Positions 48,090-59,818 of a stretch of DNA of 64,000 nucleotides are shown here, one piece after another (position 1 is the first letter of the stretch; every line of letters begins with the position of its first letter). The notes beneath the pieces were generated by a model. The model was not told where the DNA came from. It was given only the letters and a program-made list of their open reading frames with translations, and searched no databases. This stretch comes from Cantharellus purpuraceus (lineage: Eukaryota > Basidiomycota > Agaricomycetes > Cantharellales > Hydnaceae): the NCBI GenBank assembly GCA_025174535.1, contig JALBUN010000003.1, forward strand, positions 1,200,501-1,264,500, in the 5' to 3' direction. A program made the position numbers and the translations under genes.

Positions 48090-51000
48090 CTATATTGTCC
48101 CCTCATGACTCGGTCTCGTCGTACTGACGAGCGATAATAATGCATCCACGATCTCGGTTGGGCTTGTGACATGCCATCGTGCTAGAGTCTTCTTGTTGCT
48201 AGCTCCGACGGTGGTAGAAAAGACATTAAACGGCATAATTCGGAGCGTGATAGGTTGCAAGTCAGGGCCATTCACCGGGTCGAGACTCGCGGCCGAGACA
48301 GGAGGCTGCATCACAATTTTATCCCCGTGCCCAGGGAATAGAAGTGATCGGAACATGTCTTCATCAGTCTAAGACCATGAGTCAGCTTCATTGAGCCGAC
48401 GGCGTTGTTCATACTGACCTTGTCATCTCCAGCGCAAAACACAAACTCCGCCTCGGGATGATTATAAAGTATTCTCTTAACTATCTCGCCCTGATTGTCT
48501 CATTAATCTGAAGTCCGAATCAATCGCAAGTCAAACAACTCGCCTTGTTGATGGCTATCGGTCGCACCTCAAGGTTCTTTTTTCCCACAAGGACTGCAAA
48601 TATTTTTAAGGTACGCGACCATGTCATGATAAAGACCGCTGCTCACCTTCTATAGGGCGCTTATGCACCAGGTTGTTCTCTAACAGATCTAGACATTGTC
48701 GACATTGAAACAATCTAATGAAGAAGCTCAATTAGTTGGCATTACTGAAGCAAGGTACAAAACATTCGTACCCCCATTCAGGATCACTGGCTCTATAGTG
48801 CCAAGTGATCGAACTCTTTTTCATCTCAATATGACTCCCCGTCGTGCGCTGGCATCCCTCACACGTCAGCAAAGATGTCAACAAACTGGAAAGAAAGCAG
48901 TTGTTATTTACCTCAGTATAATACTTAAAAATTTCCTCGACTTCACTCATCCAGCTCATGTCCAGCTGCTTCGTCATATTGCTCCAATTTGTTTGACCAG
49001 GTTCTTTGATAAAGCATCCATGCTCGGCCGACATCCCAAGTGCACGTAAATGCCCAAGATGCTGGACTAAAAAATCTGCGTCTCGACCGGAAATAATGTA
49101 GACCAAATTTCTGGGATCATCTGTCAGCTTGGAGAGAGCCTCTAAAGTTTCCTCTGAAGGAGTTGCAGCACTTGGAACCTTCACGATTGGTGTCAAAGTG
49201 CCCTAATGGTCTGAATGAGAATTAGTGATTCTGAGAAAACTATATGCCTACATCATAGTCAAAAAGAAGAAGACGTTTTTTCGCCTTGTGATACGCATTG
49301 CTCAGCATCGTCGTATCGAGATGAGGAGTTTGATGCGCCGTGTTTTCGACGCAAATTTGAGACAGAAGCATTTTGACAAGGACAGCGGCCCAGTGATGTG
49401 AAGTATGAGTCGTGACGACTTTATGAAGCGCTGCATGTCGCAAATGTTTCTCCGCATCCGACATCAACAAACCACGATTGATAGCTGCGGAAACATCCTA
49501 AGATTCCACGATAAGCCAGGCAGCCCTTACCTAATCGATGACAGAAGCCCGTCTGAATCACGCACCCCCAAATTCCATGGATTAATTTGACTTGTAAATG
49601 AATGAGCGTTAAGTATCACGAGAATCGTGATAAACTCACAGAGCATCGGCCATATGCCCCGTAATGCCCATGAATTCGCTGAGAACAAGAGGGCTCTTGT
49701 ACGTCCTTTCTTGTGCTATAACAAACTCCATGGAGGTCGTGTTCATGCCATCACGAAGTGGTGTGATGACGCCCAGATCCGCCACGGAAAGAAGTGCATA
49801 AAACTCGTCCTTCTTAATGGTCTGATGACTAAACGATTATGAAGTAACAGAAGACAGCAAATTGACACGAAAACGTACTAATGATGCACTGGGATAAAAT
49901 CAAGTGAACCAAATTCGCCGTTGATATGTGAAACAAGCTCTGATATTTGACGCTCGAGCTTTGGGGAATCTGACATCGCGGGAGACGTAACTTGGATCAG
50001 GACAACCTGTTGTATATATGAGGAATAGTGATTGCACTGCGACTAAGAAACTCGCACATTCCCACGCCACTGAGGATAATCGATTAATAGCTTCTCGAAT
50101 GCGCGCAGCTAGATGTGTGGAAAAGATCAACACTGACGCTACAGATATGAAGTATAGAAAAACTACCTTCTGCAAAACACCTTTGACAACGTCCAGTTTA
50201 TCACGGCCGACAATAATCTTTTTGCCTTCATACAGCGATTGCAGAGCGAGAAGCTTGGGTTGAATGCCTGGACGGAGTCTAGAGGCAAACGTAAGACAGA
50301 CGCCCTACTATGAGTGTTGACACCCACGTATCCCTGGCTACCCTCTCTGCATCTATACCAACAGGGCAATGCATAATGCTTGTAGTGTGTCCATCAATTT
50401 CGATGCCTTTGGAGGTCGACTCATATCCACAAACACGGACACAGGAAGAAGCAAAGTGACGACTGTATGAGTAAGTCTAAGCGTGACATTAGTAAAGGAC
50501 AACAATATATATGATGGGTATTGCCTGACCTGAAAACAAATTAAGTTTGCTCCAAGCATGCCGTCAAGAATCTCCTTGCGTTCTATGAATATCATGTTAG
50601 CCAAGGAGTGTTTTCCGCATCGTCAGCGACACGTACTTGGTAGACACCGGAATATTTCAGAACTAGGAAAAGGGGTGTGCGTGAAGAGTCCAAGGTAAGC
50701 ATCCGGAACCATCTGACGGAAGATTTTGGGGACAAGTAAAAGGTGGTAATCATGGATCCAGATAAGATCGCCAGCTTGGTACACAGATAGTAGAGCCTGC
50801 GCGAAAGCCGTGTTGGCAAGAACGTAGGCATGCCAATCTGCGTCATCAGAAGAACATTCTGACGCAACGTCTTGCCAAAGGAGATAATGGAAAAGAGGCC
50901 AGAGGGCTTAAAGTTTTGAGGTTAATATATTTTCATGAGAAGTGCCAAAGATAACTCACTTTGTTTGCAGTACCCTTCATAATGTGCATGAGCGATCTTG

Positions 51001-51527
51001 TCCTTGAGCCATACGGCTTTGTAGATCATAGATTTGGACCCCTCTTCCTGCTCACTACTCTGGTACTTCAGAAGTGCATCCTCCAAAGCTTTCCTGTCGA
51101 CATTGGTAAGTGAGTCGGTTGGTAAAGTCTGGCTATCGGCGCCAATTTCGATATCACCAGTCCACCCTACGATAACCTGTTCATGGGTGGCTGAAAGGGA
51201 CCTTATTCCACTTATCATCGCAGCGTGACCTGAACGCGGCCCCAATGTCCACAGTGGCTCCGTGGAAATAGGCAAGTTCTCAGGGGCATCCGTGCTTGAG
51301 GGATAAGCCCGTGGCTCCGGGGTGGCTGGAGGACTTAGGAGCAACGAACAAGAGTTGTTCGTAAAGGTAGATACGACAGGTAAGTAATGCACGACGTGAA
51401 CAATGCGACCGGAGAGCGCAACACCTTTCGCGCTATGGGCTTGCTCGAGCTGAGACACTGCTGCACGTACATCCTCGAGCGAACTCGCATCTTCCAGGCG
51501 AGTGTATGGTTCAGAGAAGGTGTCCAT
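48090..51527 (-). CDS. TPS2: Trehalose-6-phosphate phosphatase with TPS-like N-terminal domain
   Basis: The N-terminal exon starts MDTFSEPYTRLEDASSLEDV and leads into the inactive glycosyltransferase-20 domain: KDKIAHAHYEGYCKQ, YQAGDLIWIHDYHLLLVPKI, LGLFTHAPFP-type sequence and EILDGMLGANLICFQ. The C-terminal haloacid dehalogenase phosphatase domain has KRLLLFDYDGTLTPIVKVPS with the nucleophilic Asp, ISGRDADFLVQHL, SAEHGCFIKEPGQTNW and FCAGDDKTDEDMFRSLL. The end is VDALLSLV. This architecture is that of Tps2, which makes trehalose from trehalose-6-phosphate and is essential for high-temperature growth in many fungi. Many short introns. No TPS1 gene is in this window. 51528-52008 between this gene and PCM1 holds only upstream sequence. 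Confidence 0.92.
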
Positions 51528-52008
51528 GAGGAAAGATAGTAGACAATGAGCAAATAAGAGGATATAAAATAGTTATGTAGAATTGGTGTAATGTAGGCCC
51601 GCTAAGGCGGCGTGAACGCATTGGTTCCGCGGCAGGACTTTCACTTGCTTGTTCGGTTGCAAGCGCCTGCTGACACGAGCAGCCCGTCCCATCGTAGATA
51701 GACGCATATAAAAGCTGAGCCCTTTCTCGCACATGTGTCCGGAAACCTCCATCTACCTCCATCTAGCTGCAAGAGTGAGTGTTCTACTGTTTCGCAGCAA
51801 CCGGGGTAAGCGTAGAAATTCCCTTGAATCAGCATCTTGACGAAGGCATCACGGCTAATTCCAGCTCGCAAACCTGAGATTCTGAATATGCCAATATACG
51901 GCTTTTACCATGATTCAGGATATGTTTTACATGTCCGAAGATAGCTAGCGAAGAATTCTTGTCAGGGCAAGGGCAGAGTCAATGTTGACATGATGATTAG
52001 GTACGTCG

Positions 52009-53182
52009 CTAACGTTGCTTATCCTTGTCCGTCAAGGGCACATACTGTAAAGCATGGAGGACACATTGGTTTGTATTCGCGCAAAGGACATTTCCCCAAT
52101 GAACGCACCTGTACTGCAAATAACCTCTTTTGTGTAACATTTCCATTCTCAGCTTTGTCAACTTGAATTATGTCTTGCGAGTAGACCCCCACAGGAATGA
52201 ACATTCGTCCAGGACGGGCAAGCTGGTCTACCAAAGCTTGGGGAAGCGTTGGTGCCGCTGCTCCGACATGAATGGCGTCAAATGGACCTGTGAACCGGTG
52301 TCATCTTCAGTCGGGAGGTTATGATAAGGACTTACCGCCTGCAGGATAACCTATGTAAATAGGATAGGTCAAGAGACTATCGACATCTTTATCATGGACT
52401 GTGACTCTGTAACCAACCTTGTCTACCATCTCCGGTCACCATCTCGATATTTCCCGCATTCAAAGCCGAAGATAAATTATCCCGCTTGAGATTCTCGATC
52501 GACCACTCGACAAGCTCAGGAATGTGATCGATCCCAATGACTTTCCCTTTCTCCGTCGCGGAATGGGATACAAGGTGATGGAAAACGGCGCACGTGTATC
52601 CACTTCCACTTCCAACATCTAATACTTTACAGCCTGGTTCCAGAAAGGGTAGAAGATTCTCAGCAGCATGAGCGTGCTACGATCTCATCAGCTTTCAGTC
52701 GAAGATTCAGTTGATGACAGACCATATGAGGAGCAGAGATAGTGGCGCCGTAACTGATGGTCCTGGATAAGTCGTGCAAAGCAGATTCAATCCAACTACC
52801 ACACTCCAGCAGCATGGGACAGGCATACTGGGGTGAATCATGATACGCGTCCCCTTTGTCTAAAACATAGTTCGCACGATCAACATTTTTCATGGCCTAG
52901 CAAGTAATTGAACCCTCAATGAAAATCCTTGCAAGTCTCCTTGAAGAACTTCGTGGACCGCACCATTGCGACTCTTGCAGAGGTTAACAAGCCATTTCTC
53001 TTCATGTTTTCAACCAACTCATCGTTGCTTGTGCCTGAGCTGCGCCAAGCCATGCTTCCTGAGTTAATCTGTTGAAGGCGGTGTGAGTTGGACGGAGAGC
53101 AATGCGGCGCCTGACGTGCACCAGCCGTGGATACGATGCGAGGGAAAAGAGAGGCTGCCCAAATTGCTCTCCCAATAAGCAT
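52009..53182 (-). CDS. PCM1: Protein-L-isoaspartate O-methyltransferase
   Basis: The core begins [20 protein letters not shown] and continues [20 protein letters not shown] and [21 protein letters not shown] sequence. Motif I ([19 protein letters not shown]), [20 protein letters not shown], a [20 protein letters not shown] region and the last exons [18 protein letters not shown] and [12 protein letters not shown] follow. These are the signature segments of PCMT, which repairs damaged Asp/Asn residues by methylation with SAM. The family start is at the ATG at 53053, but the same frame is open to an ATG at 53182, adding 43 residues that begin [20 protein letters not shown]. That leader is Arg-containing, hydrophobic and free of acidic residues, so a mitochondrial or secretory form is possible. 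Six short introns. Confidence 0.92.
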
Positions 53183-54143
53183 AAAGGTGGTCACGAGACT
53201 CTAGAGATTAACCTCCGTGCACCAAGCAAGCAGGAGTAATACAACAACCGCTACTTGCTGACGTTGCAGTGACGGAATGCCATGCACGCCGTAGCTAGGA
53301 ACGTGATGAATTTGCCTGCTAGTCTAACTACGCCACCGGTATACACAAGTAAAATTGTTGAATTTGTAATAGACTCATCGAAATTCTGGGTTGGAAGCAG
53401 TAATATGACCTATTGCCCAAATATTCGGTCCAGGTTTCAAATTCAAGTCGACAGTGGACCTTCTTAACGAATACATCAGATCGAGTTCCTTAGATTCTAG
53501 ATAATGAATCGACCGTGACCAGTCCGGAATCAAGTACTGATTGATGATGACAAATAGGAATCGTCCCTTTCTCTAGTAACTGGTAATTAATATAATTAAA
53601 CGAAGGGGCAGCCGAATTCCGGAGACTACACGGTTTGTTTATTGGCACAGTACATAAAATTACTACACTCGACATCCTTGTTATACTGAGGTCTACACAA
53701 GCTGTAGGGCAGACAACCCGCGTGCGCAGACAAATGTCACGGCTGGACTATTGTTTTTGGGACCTTATGAGTATGCAGTATACTTGAATTTGCTGGTACA
53801 TGGCAAGGTATAGGATACAGGGGTTGTGCGTGCTTTTAAATGGTGACCGACCCGTTGAAATTTCCAGGACCACTGGTTTGCATAAGTAGTAAGATTTTCC
53901 CAATGCCGCAAAATTCCACTTCAATTACATTCATATTAATCGGGTCGTACACCGCGCAGACCAACTTCCCCAAATTTCGAGCTATGGGACACGTTTGTTG
54001 CTTTAACCTATTCGCAAGACAGTTGTAACAAATGTTTTGTCCAGTCTGTACGCGCTCATTCGTAGTCCATGGTTTCGTGATATCGAGTTTTCCCCTTGCA
54101 TGTACATGATGCCATGGCCATACCCGAGACAGTCCAATTTGGC
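53183..54143. other. Intergenic, upstream of PCM1 and 3' flank of the Kre9-like gene
   Basis: No gene is supported. The open frame at 53836-54258 (minus) is an intron-retaining read-through of the Kre9-like gene plus its 3' flank and has no independent domain. Confidence 0.5.
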
Positions 54144-54782
54144 CTACGCCAGAATCGTGAATGCGGGACTGACGTTTCCTGAATCGCCGAACACTGGTAA
54201 AAATATAAGCATACATGCTACGCACTGTAGACTTCATTACATACAGACGATCTCCCAATCGTCTCTAGATGTCGCATTGGTTGGCACCTTGATTTGATGT
54301 CTACCATCCAGAAGAGAGAAGCCAGATGCGAGGGTCACAGCTATTCCAATGTGTGAACACCTTAAGTGACAAATTCGTACACATGCGACGTAGTGCTTAC
54401 GAGTCCAGTTACTGGCAGAGGCAGTTTTCAGCATGATCAAAGCACCGTTTGAGATGTCCTTCGGTGGATTAGATGCGTCCCTTGATGTTATGGTATCAGA
54501 ATAGACTAGATTCGTAAATGACGCTGAACACACCAAGTAACCTGGGGCGATCTTCAGATAACAGGGGGAAGACATGCTTGTATGGGACGAAAATGTACGT
54601 ACATTATGACTCTGTCCGGCCAACCAAACAGTTGCTGCATTGGGATAGAGAATAGGCGGTGAGAAGACGTCCAAAGGTTTAGGCGTTACAAGTGGCATGC
54701 GGGTAGCTCTGATCATAGCGAAAGCATAGGCAAACGCGAAAAATGAAGAGAAAAGAGAGGTGACATGAATCATAGAGAACAT
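54144..54782 (-). CDS. Secreted Kre9/Knh1-like (Ser/Thr-rich, GPI-type) protein
   Basis: A signal peptide is clear: MFSMIHVTSLFSSFFAFAYA. The mature part starts DVFSPPILYPNAATVWLAGQ, the conserved P-x-I-x-x-P-x-x-x-x-x-W-x-x-G opening of the Kre9/Knh1 N-terminal domain. Two introns were placed: one joining SHNV to RDASNPPKDISNGALIML, and one joining a segment near 54397 to TLASGFSLLDGRHQIKVPTN. The end, SRDDWEIVLFGDSGNVSPAF, closes the domain. The protein is short (about 120 residues after splicing), lacking the Ser/Thr-rich tail and GPI signal seen in longer members. Members of this family are cell-wall or surface proteins; the exact role is unknown. Confidence 0.7.
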
Positions 54783-55235
54783 GTCTGACGAGCAATATAT
54801 TCCGGACTGTTGGAAAGTTGGCTGACTTTACCAGCGAGAATCGATTGGCGGCGGGAGGCTCAGGCAGTACCTTTGAAGATTTATATGATGACACCACCTT
54901 TTCATCTGCTTCCAGATCAATCTCGAGTCCACCTGACAGTTTGCAGAACATCTTGGTGGTCCTTGAAAAGCTCTGTCGTTAAGATCTACAGGGTTCATTT
55001 TACTATAGCCGGCCATGTTTGTGTGTACTGAGTAGATCTCGCGCCACTACCATGCATGAAGGACAGTGGCAATTTGAGCCACATTTGTTTAGCCATGGCT
55101 TGCTCCACGAGGAAAGTACGCGTTATAGATCGAGAAATCACAAGGCAGAAAGCAGCCAAAATCCGGAGACCATGTGGTACTTGTCACCACGCTGCACGAG
55201 CACATTATGTAAGATGAATGACACGATACTTGGAG
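54783..55235. other. Intergenic, upstream of the Kre9-like gene
   Basis: No coding signal beyond the promoter region of the Kre9-like gene. The sequence ends at the left target duplication of the next element. Confidence 0.5.
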
Positions 55236-55624
55236 CTTGAGGCCCAGTGAAAATCGACACGTATCAGGGAGGACGAAATCGGAGCTGGAACGTATCAGTG
55301 AGGATGAGATGGGATCTCAGATGAAATCGGATAAGATCGGACAGTACAGTGGCATCTATTTTAGTTTTCGTCCCACTGATACACTTGTTCGCGCGCGACG
55401 CACGACTCGCTCCGTTACTTTGTGTGACTGAACTACTCCGTGTGACTAAACCACGTCGACCTCCCCTCCCCACCTTTTATGCGGCACAAGTGCACCAGAA
55501 CCCTGCACTAGCATATCACTCTCCCAAAATGTTGGTCACGAGAATACGTACCACCGGGTCCCACTGCTACTGGTTCCTCCAACAGCGCGAACAACGACGA
55601 GCGTTTGTGTAGCGCTGCCGAAAA

Positions 55625-55835
55625 GCATTCAGCAACAATTATGATCACTATTGCTGACTCGCATCCATCAACGGCTGCTGCGATGACAACGACTATGACT
55701 ACTATGGCTGACTCACGCTCCATCGACGGCTGCTGCAACGACGACGACGACTATGACTGCGATTGCGATTTTTAACAACCCACTGCTGACTGCTGCTTCA
55801 ATGACATCTATGACTGCAATTGCTAACTCTGACTG
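55625..55835 (+). repeat. Degenerate GCTGCTGC/GACTATGAC repeat
   Basis: Three to four diverged copies of a roughly 40-60 bp unit (ATCGACGGCTGCTGC ... ACGACTATGACTGC) lie in tandem inside the mobile element. They encode no conserved protein in any frame. Confidence 0.65.
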
Positions 55836-56068
55836 GGTGCTGCTTTTTTCACTGAAAGTGTCTTGCATAGTAACCTATTCGGTGTTGACTTCTACCACAA
55901 TCATCTCAATTCAATGTGTGGAGAGCCTCCGAGACCATGAATCCTGTCAGGAAAAAGGCAACTTCTATTGTTTTCATCAGTTGCAAACGAACGAGTTTTT
56001 ATTTCAGTACTATGATGACAAGCGCTAAGGGATCGTTGATGCACCGCCTGCACTTCAGACGTCCTCAC

Positions 56069-56178
56069 GTCGGCTGACGGCGTTCCTCCGTTGACATGCG
56101 TGCCACAGTGCCGTTTTGATGGTGTTCAGCGCCGTCCTATGTGGCATACATGTCAATGGAGCAACACCGTCAACCGAC
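56069..56178. repeat. Imperfect 39-bp inverted repeat inside the mobile element
   Basis: Arms at 56069-56107 and 56140-56178 match at about 33 of 39 positions in inverted orientation. The arms start GTCGGCTGACGGCGTT on the left and, read in reverse, GTCGGTTGACGGTGTT on the right. Confidence 0.75.
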
Positions 56179-56669
56179 ACTAGGACATTCAACGACCTCA
56201 CCATGTACAATTCCACATCCAGGCACGGGCAAGCAGTTGTGATGATCATCAGTGAGATGTGCAAGCTCGGTGGTGCATTTGAGCGCTCAACACGTGCTGT
56301 GTTGGTTCATCCAGCGGCCCATCATCGGCGACAACGCGAAGTTCCGTAGTACTCATGAGGCCAAGCTGTCTCCATTCTCCACTGCACACGAAGAGTTCAT
56401 GAAGCTCAGAGCCAAGCACAAGGTGGCCTTTGTTGCACTCATCGACCACAACGACCGTGAGCAGCAAGTGAGGAGAGTGAGTGATGCGTGTTCATTGATG
56501 GCTTGAAGGACGACGGCAAGCTCACGTCCAGTGTTACCTCTGCATCACACATTGCAGCCGACTCACAGGACACAGCAGATGAGCCCAAGGAGTGTGTGCC
56601 TGTGCGCAAGCCACCACTGAGGCGACACATGAAGACACAATGCACAACCCAAGCGCATCATCGCGTGGG

Positions 56670-56780
56670 ACTGCCAGGGCATCAGCTTCCCACTCTCTCA
56701 ACTGCCAAGCCTTCAACGCAGACTTTGACGGTGACGAAGGGCACGTGTTGAAGGACAAGTCTCCCAAGCTGTCTAATCTC
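56670..56780 (+). pseudogene. Fragment resembling the catalytic loop of an RNA polymerase largest subunit
   Basis: One frame reads NCQAFNADFDGDEGHVLKDK at about 56697-56756. NADFDGDE is the Mg-binding motif that is invariant in RNA polymerase largest subunits, and a preceding aromatic residue is usual. The flanking residues no longer match well (the MN of the usual EMN-x-H is missing), and the frame is closed by a stop at 56826. I take it as a decayed piece of a host gene carried by the mobile element; chance is possible but unlikely for eight exact residues. Confidence 0.45.
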
Positions 56781-57182
56781 AAAGCGTGCATGCAGGCTGA
56801 TGAGCGGCCGGAGTGCAGGCAATGGTGAGCGTGAGGAGGAAGAGAGGGGCGAGAGGGGGGGAGGGGAGCGATGTCGATGACGGAGGAAGCGAGAGGAGGG
56901 GAGAAGGTACTGCACTGTCCGCTGTAGTACGATGTAGTCCGATTGTAAGGTACAAATGAAACCAATAGCTCTATTATGCGCACGTCCTATATACAACGAT
57001 GTGGTCCTATGCGATACGTTCCTCCCTTGTCAAAATCCGATACCGTCGTACTGTATCCGTTTCAATAACGGATATAGTCCAAAATGTCGAACGCTGTTGT
57101 ACGTCATCGGACGTGTTTCGCACGTCCGACGATATCCATTTTCGTCCTCCCTGATACGTGTCGATTTTGACTGGGCTTGAGG

Positions 57183-57907
57183 CCTGCAGAAGCTGTGACA
57201 ATCAGATATATGTGAAGCGCTGGGCAAAATAACAGCATAACAAGAAGCGGGCAGACAAACGTTAGACAGACTTTTTTGCTTCTTGAAGCTTAACTTGTAG
57301 CTTGACTATTTGGGGTGATACGGAAGTATCATCCGTCTACCCTGCCTTCACCCTACTTTGAAATCCAAGGGTGTCGCTTAGCATCAAGAATGCCTCACGT
57401 TTATAACGTGGCTAAATGCGAATGTCTTGTAGCCATCATTATTGTAATTTCAGAAAGCCATCGAAAAATATATATTTCCTTAGAGGTAGCGCGTGCTGAT
57501 TGTCCGATATTGTCGTCAATCACAAAGCAACAACGACTCTTGGGTAGAATCATGAGGCATAGTGAGGCATAGTTTGAGAAGAGCGATGAGCGCACTGTCA
57601 CGGTTGCATGATAGATCTAGACTGTGGAAACGTGGGACCCACGCCATTCACCCATTAGAACTTGTTACCGAAACTTGCTGTGATTCTATCTCCAGATTAA
57701 CAAGGTTCAGGCAGCGAAAGTGGACAGTTATCTATGTTGAACCTGAGGATGTTGGCAGTTTATGAAACTTCACTTGGTTATGTCATCGTTCTAACAACAT
57801 TGTGAGACTACAGAATTCGTCCGCGTAGTGTCGAGCGCCTGAGCGGTGGCTACGCTCGTCCTTTGCAACTGAGGATACATTCCATCTCGGTTTCCATCTC
57901 AAATTTC
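57183..57907. other. Intergenic, upstream of RAM2
   Basis: No gene is supported; open frames are short and without similarity. Confidence 0.5.
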
Positions 57908-59188
57908 ATGTCGTCCAACCAAGGATTGTACGCAGAAAACCTGGCATGGAACGACGTTGTGCCGATCCCCCAACGCGACGAGGGTGCTAACCCTATGGCC
58001 CCCATTATGTATACCAAAGAATGTACGACTTTTTTAGCCCATGACATGAATGGGTTAAACTTTCTATGCCTTTAGATAAGGATGCTACAGACTATTTCAG
58101 AGGGATCGTAGAGACAGGGGAGAAAAGTGCACGCGTTCTTAAGCTTACAGAACACATTATACATTTGAACCCTGGGCACTACTCAGTGTGGTCAGACATA
58201 CTACTTACAATCTTCAACATCTTGCTTACCCTTCCGTGCAACAGGCAATACCGTTACGAAACACTTCTTGCGACGAATGCAGACCTGAAAGCCGAGCTCT
58301 TACTCATGGATGACATTGCATCGCAACACTTGAAGACGTATCAAGTCTGGCATCACCGTCGCCTTCTGATCCAAGAACTCAAGACACCAGGCTCAGAACT
58401 GGATTTCATCGCCAGTATTTTGGAACATGACACGAAAAACTACCACACTTGGTCATATAGACAATGGCTGCTTGCGCATTTTAATGACGACTCCTTGTGG
58501 ACTGGGGAGCTTCCGTACGTCGAGGAGATGCTTAAAAATGATGTGCGGAACAATTCGGCATGGCATCATCGTTTCTTTGTCGTTTGGGATAGCGGCGTTC
58601 GTCAAGGCGACGAGAACCGCGAGGAAACGCTAAGAAGAGAGTTGAAGTGTGTTTGACACTCATGTGTGTGAATTCCAAGCTAAGCCTTCTCCCATAGCTT
58701 TGTGAAGTCAAAAATATCCATTGCACCGAACAACGATTCAGCATGGAATTACCTTCGTGGCATGTTAAATCACACCAAGACGCCTTTCTCTTCGCAACGC
58801 GACTTTGTCATCCCATATACTGTACCACAAGTCCCTGCCTCGTCTCCTACATTAATCCTCGATCTCGAGAATCCGTTACCTTCATCGACGTCGGAACTTC
58901 CTTGTCCGGCAGCACTTGAGTTTCTTGCAGAAATTCATGAAGACGAACGAAACGAGGAAGGGATTCAGAATGCAATGCTGGTATATATACTCTATGTGGC
59001 TACATATTTAATGACTACTTACCTCTGCCGTACAGCTATACAAACAACTTGCTGAAGAGCAAGACCATGTGCGTAAACTGTAAGTTGCTGCTTTGCCAGA
59101 GTATTTAAGTTCTATTAAAGTGGGTCCCAGATACTGGGAACACCGAGCGCGCAACTCTTTAAAGCTAGCTCAAATTGTAATAGCATAG
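57908..59188 (+). CDS. RAM2: Protein farnesyltransferase/geranylgeranyltransferase-I alpha subunit
   Basis: Exon 1 (57908 to about 58022) reads MSSNQGLYAENLAWNDVVPI with the alpha-subunit consensus W-x-D-V-x-P-x-x-Q. An intron joins YKDATDYFRGIVETGEKSAR. A second intron, whose length is a multiple of three and which is therefore open on reading through, joins HYSVW to QYRYETLLATN. The prenyltransferase alpha repeats follow: KTYQVWHHRRLLIQEL, KNYHTWSYRQWLLAHF, NNSAWHHRFFVVWD and NDSAWNYLRGML. The end is RARNSLKLAQIVIA. Five or so repeats with the W-x-x-R pattern are the hallmark of Ram2, the shared subunit for CaaX farnesylation and geranylgeranylation of Ras and Rho proteins in the cytosol. 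The stop TAG is at 59186, followed by a T-run in the 3' flank. Confidence 0.95.
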
Positions 59189-59239
59189 GGTTGTATTCTC
59201 TTTTTTTTTTTTTTTTTGTTTGTTTTGCAAATGTGTTAC

Positions 59240-59818
59240 CTTGCTTGTACATAATTTGGTGTTGTTGCGCCTTGTTAGCCACGTAAGAAGTATGTAAGTA
59301 GCTCCCGGCGCTTGACGCTCCTTTTTCTTCACCACCATGCAGCAGTCCAAAAGCCGCGATACTCGCACAGGACAAGGATGTCTCCTCTGGAGCACACCCA
59401 TCTTCGCGAGTGGGCTAAGGTCTGAGTATTCTAGTCTCTTTTCAATTGACTCTAACTGGGTCCGATGACAAATCGTCGAGCGATGCACCAGAAATTCATC
59501 CGTCCTCGTCTTGCCTCTGGCACATCCACTGATTTCCTCTTTGGAATGAGGGTGATATGACTGGATTGGGTTTGGGACACATCGCGGAGACTGGGCGATA
59601 CTCCTGCTTGCTTGTCCAGCACTCAGCTTCACAGGTTCTATCGGCGTCGATCGTGATTTGCGTCGCGGCAGTGTCGGTTCATGGCTGACCTGTAACTGGG
59701 ATTTTTCCTTGTCTTCCACGTCTCTGAGATATTCCCACACAATCAAAGCCCAAAGCTTAAAAAAGCCTATTGTGTATACGCACGCCGCCTCGTGTCGGCC
59801 GCATCTCACGTAAAGCAT
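59240..59818 (-). CDS. Uncertain ORF antisense to the RAM2 3' flank
   Basis: An ATG at 59818 opens a frame of some 190 residues (MLYVRCGRHEAACVYTIGFF ... PTLPRRKSRSTPIEPVKLSA) that runs into poly-Lys created by the T-tract at about 59201-59218. The middle is Ser/Arg/Pro-rich. No domain or conserved family is seen, and the frame could be chance. It would overlap the RAM2 3' UTR on the other strand. Confidence 0.25.

Larger units (their letters stand above)
55236..57182. mobile_element. DNA transposon (non-autonomous) with terminal inverted repeats and a 7-8 bp target duplication
   Basis: CTTGAGG is found directly outside both ends (55236-55242 and 57176-57182), or GCTTGAGG if one terminal G is counted. 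The element itself runs 55243-57175. The left end starts CCCAGTGAAAATCGACACGT and the right end, read in reverse, CCCAGTCAAAATCGACACGT. The repeats match for about 40 bp (through GTATCAGGGAGGACGAAA). The motif ATCGGA recurs in the left subterminal region near 55280-55345 and, with a small hairpin, near the right end. The target-site size and repeated subterminal motif fit hAT-type elements. No intact transposase is seen: internal reading frames are short and broken. It carries a trinucleotide-rich tract, an internal palindrome and a piece resembling an RNA polymerase gene. Confidence 0.85.

Noticed and set aside
49613..49631. TATCACG/CGTGATA hairpin within TPS2
   Set aside because: Short, in or near an intron, and not longer than expected by chance over 64 kb.
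53836..54258. Open frame overlapping the Kre9-like gene
   Set aside because: It is the 3' part of that gene with an intron retained, read on into the 3' flank.
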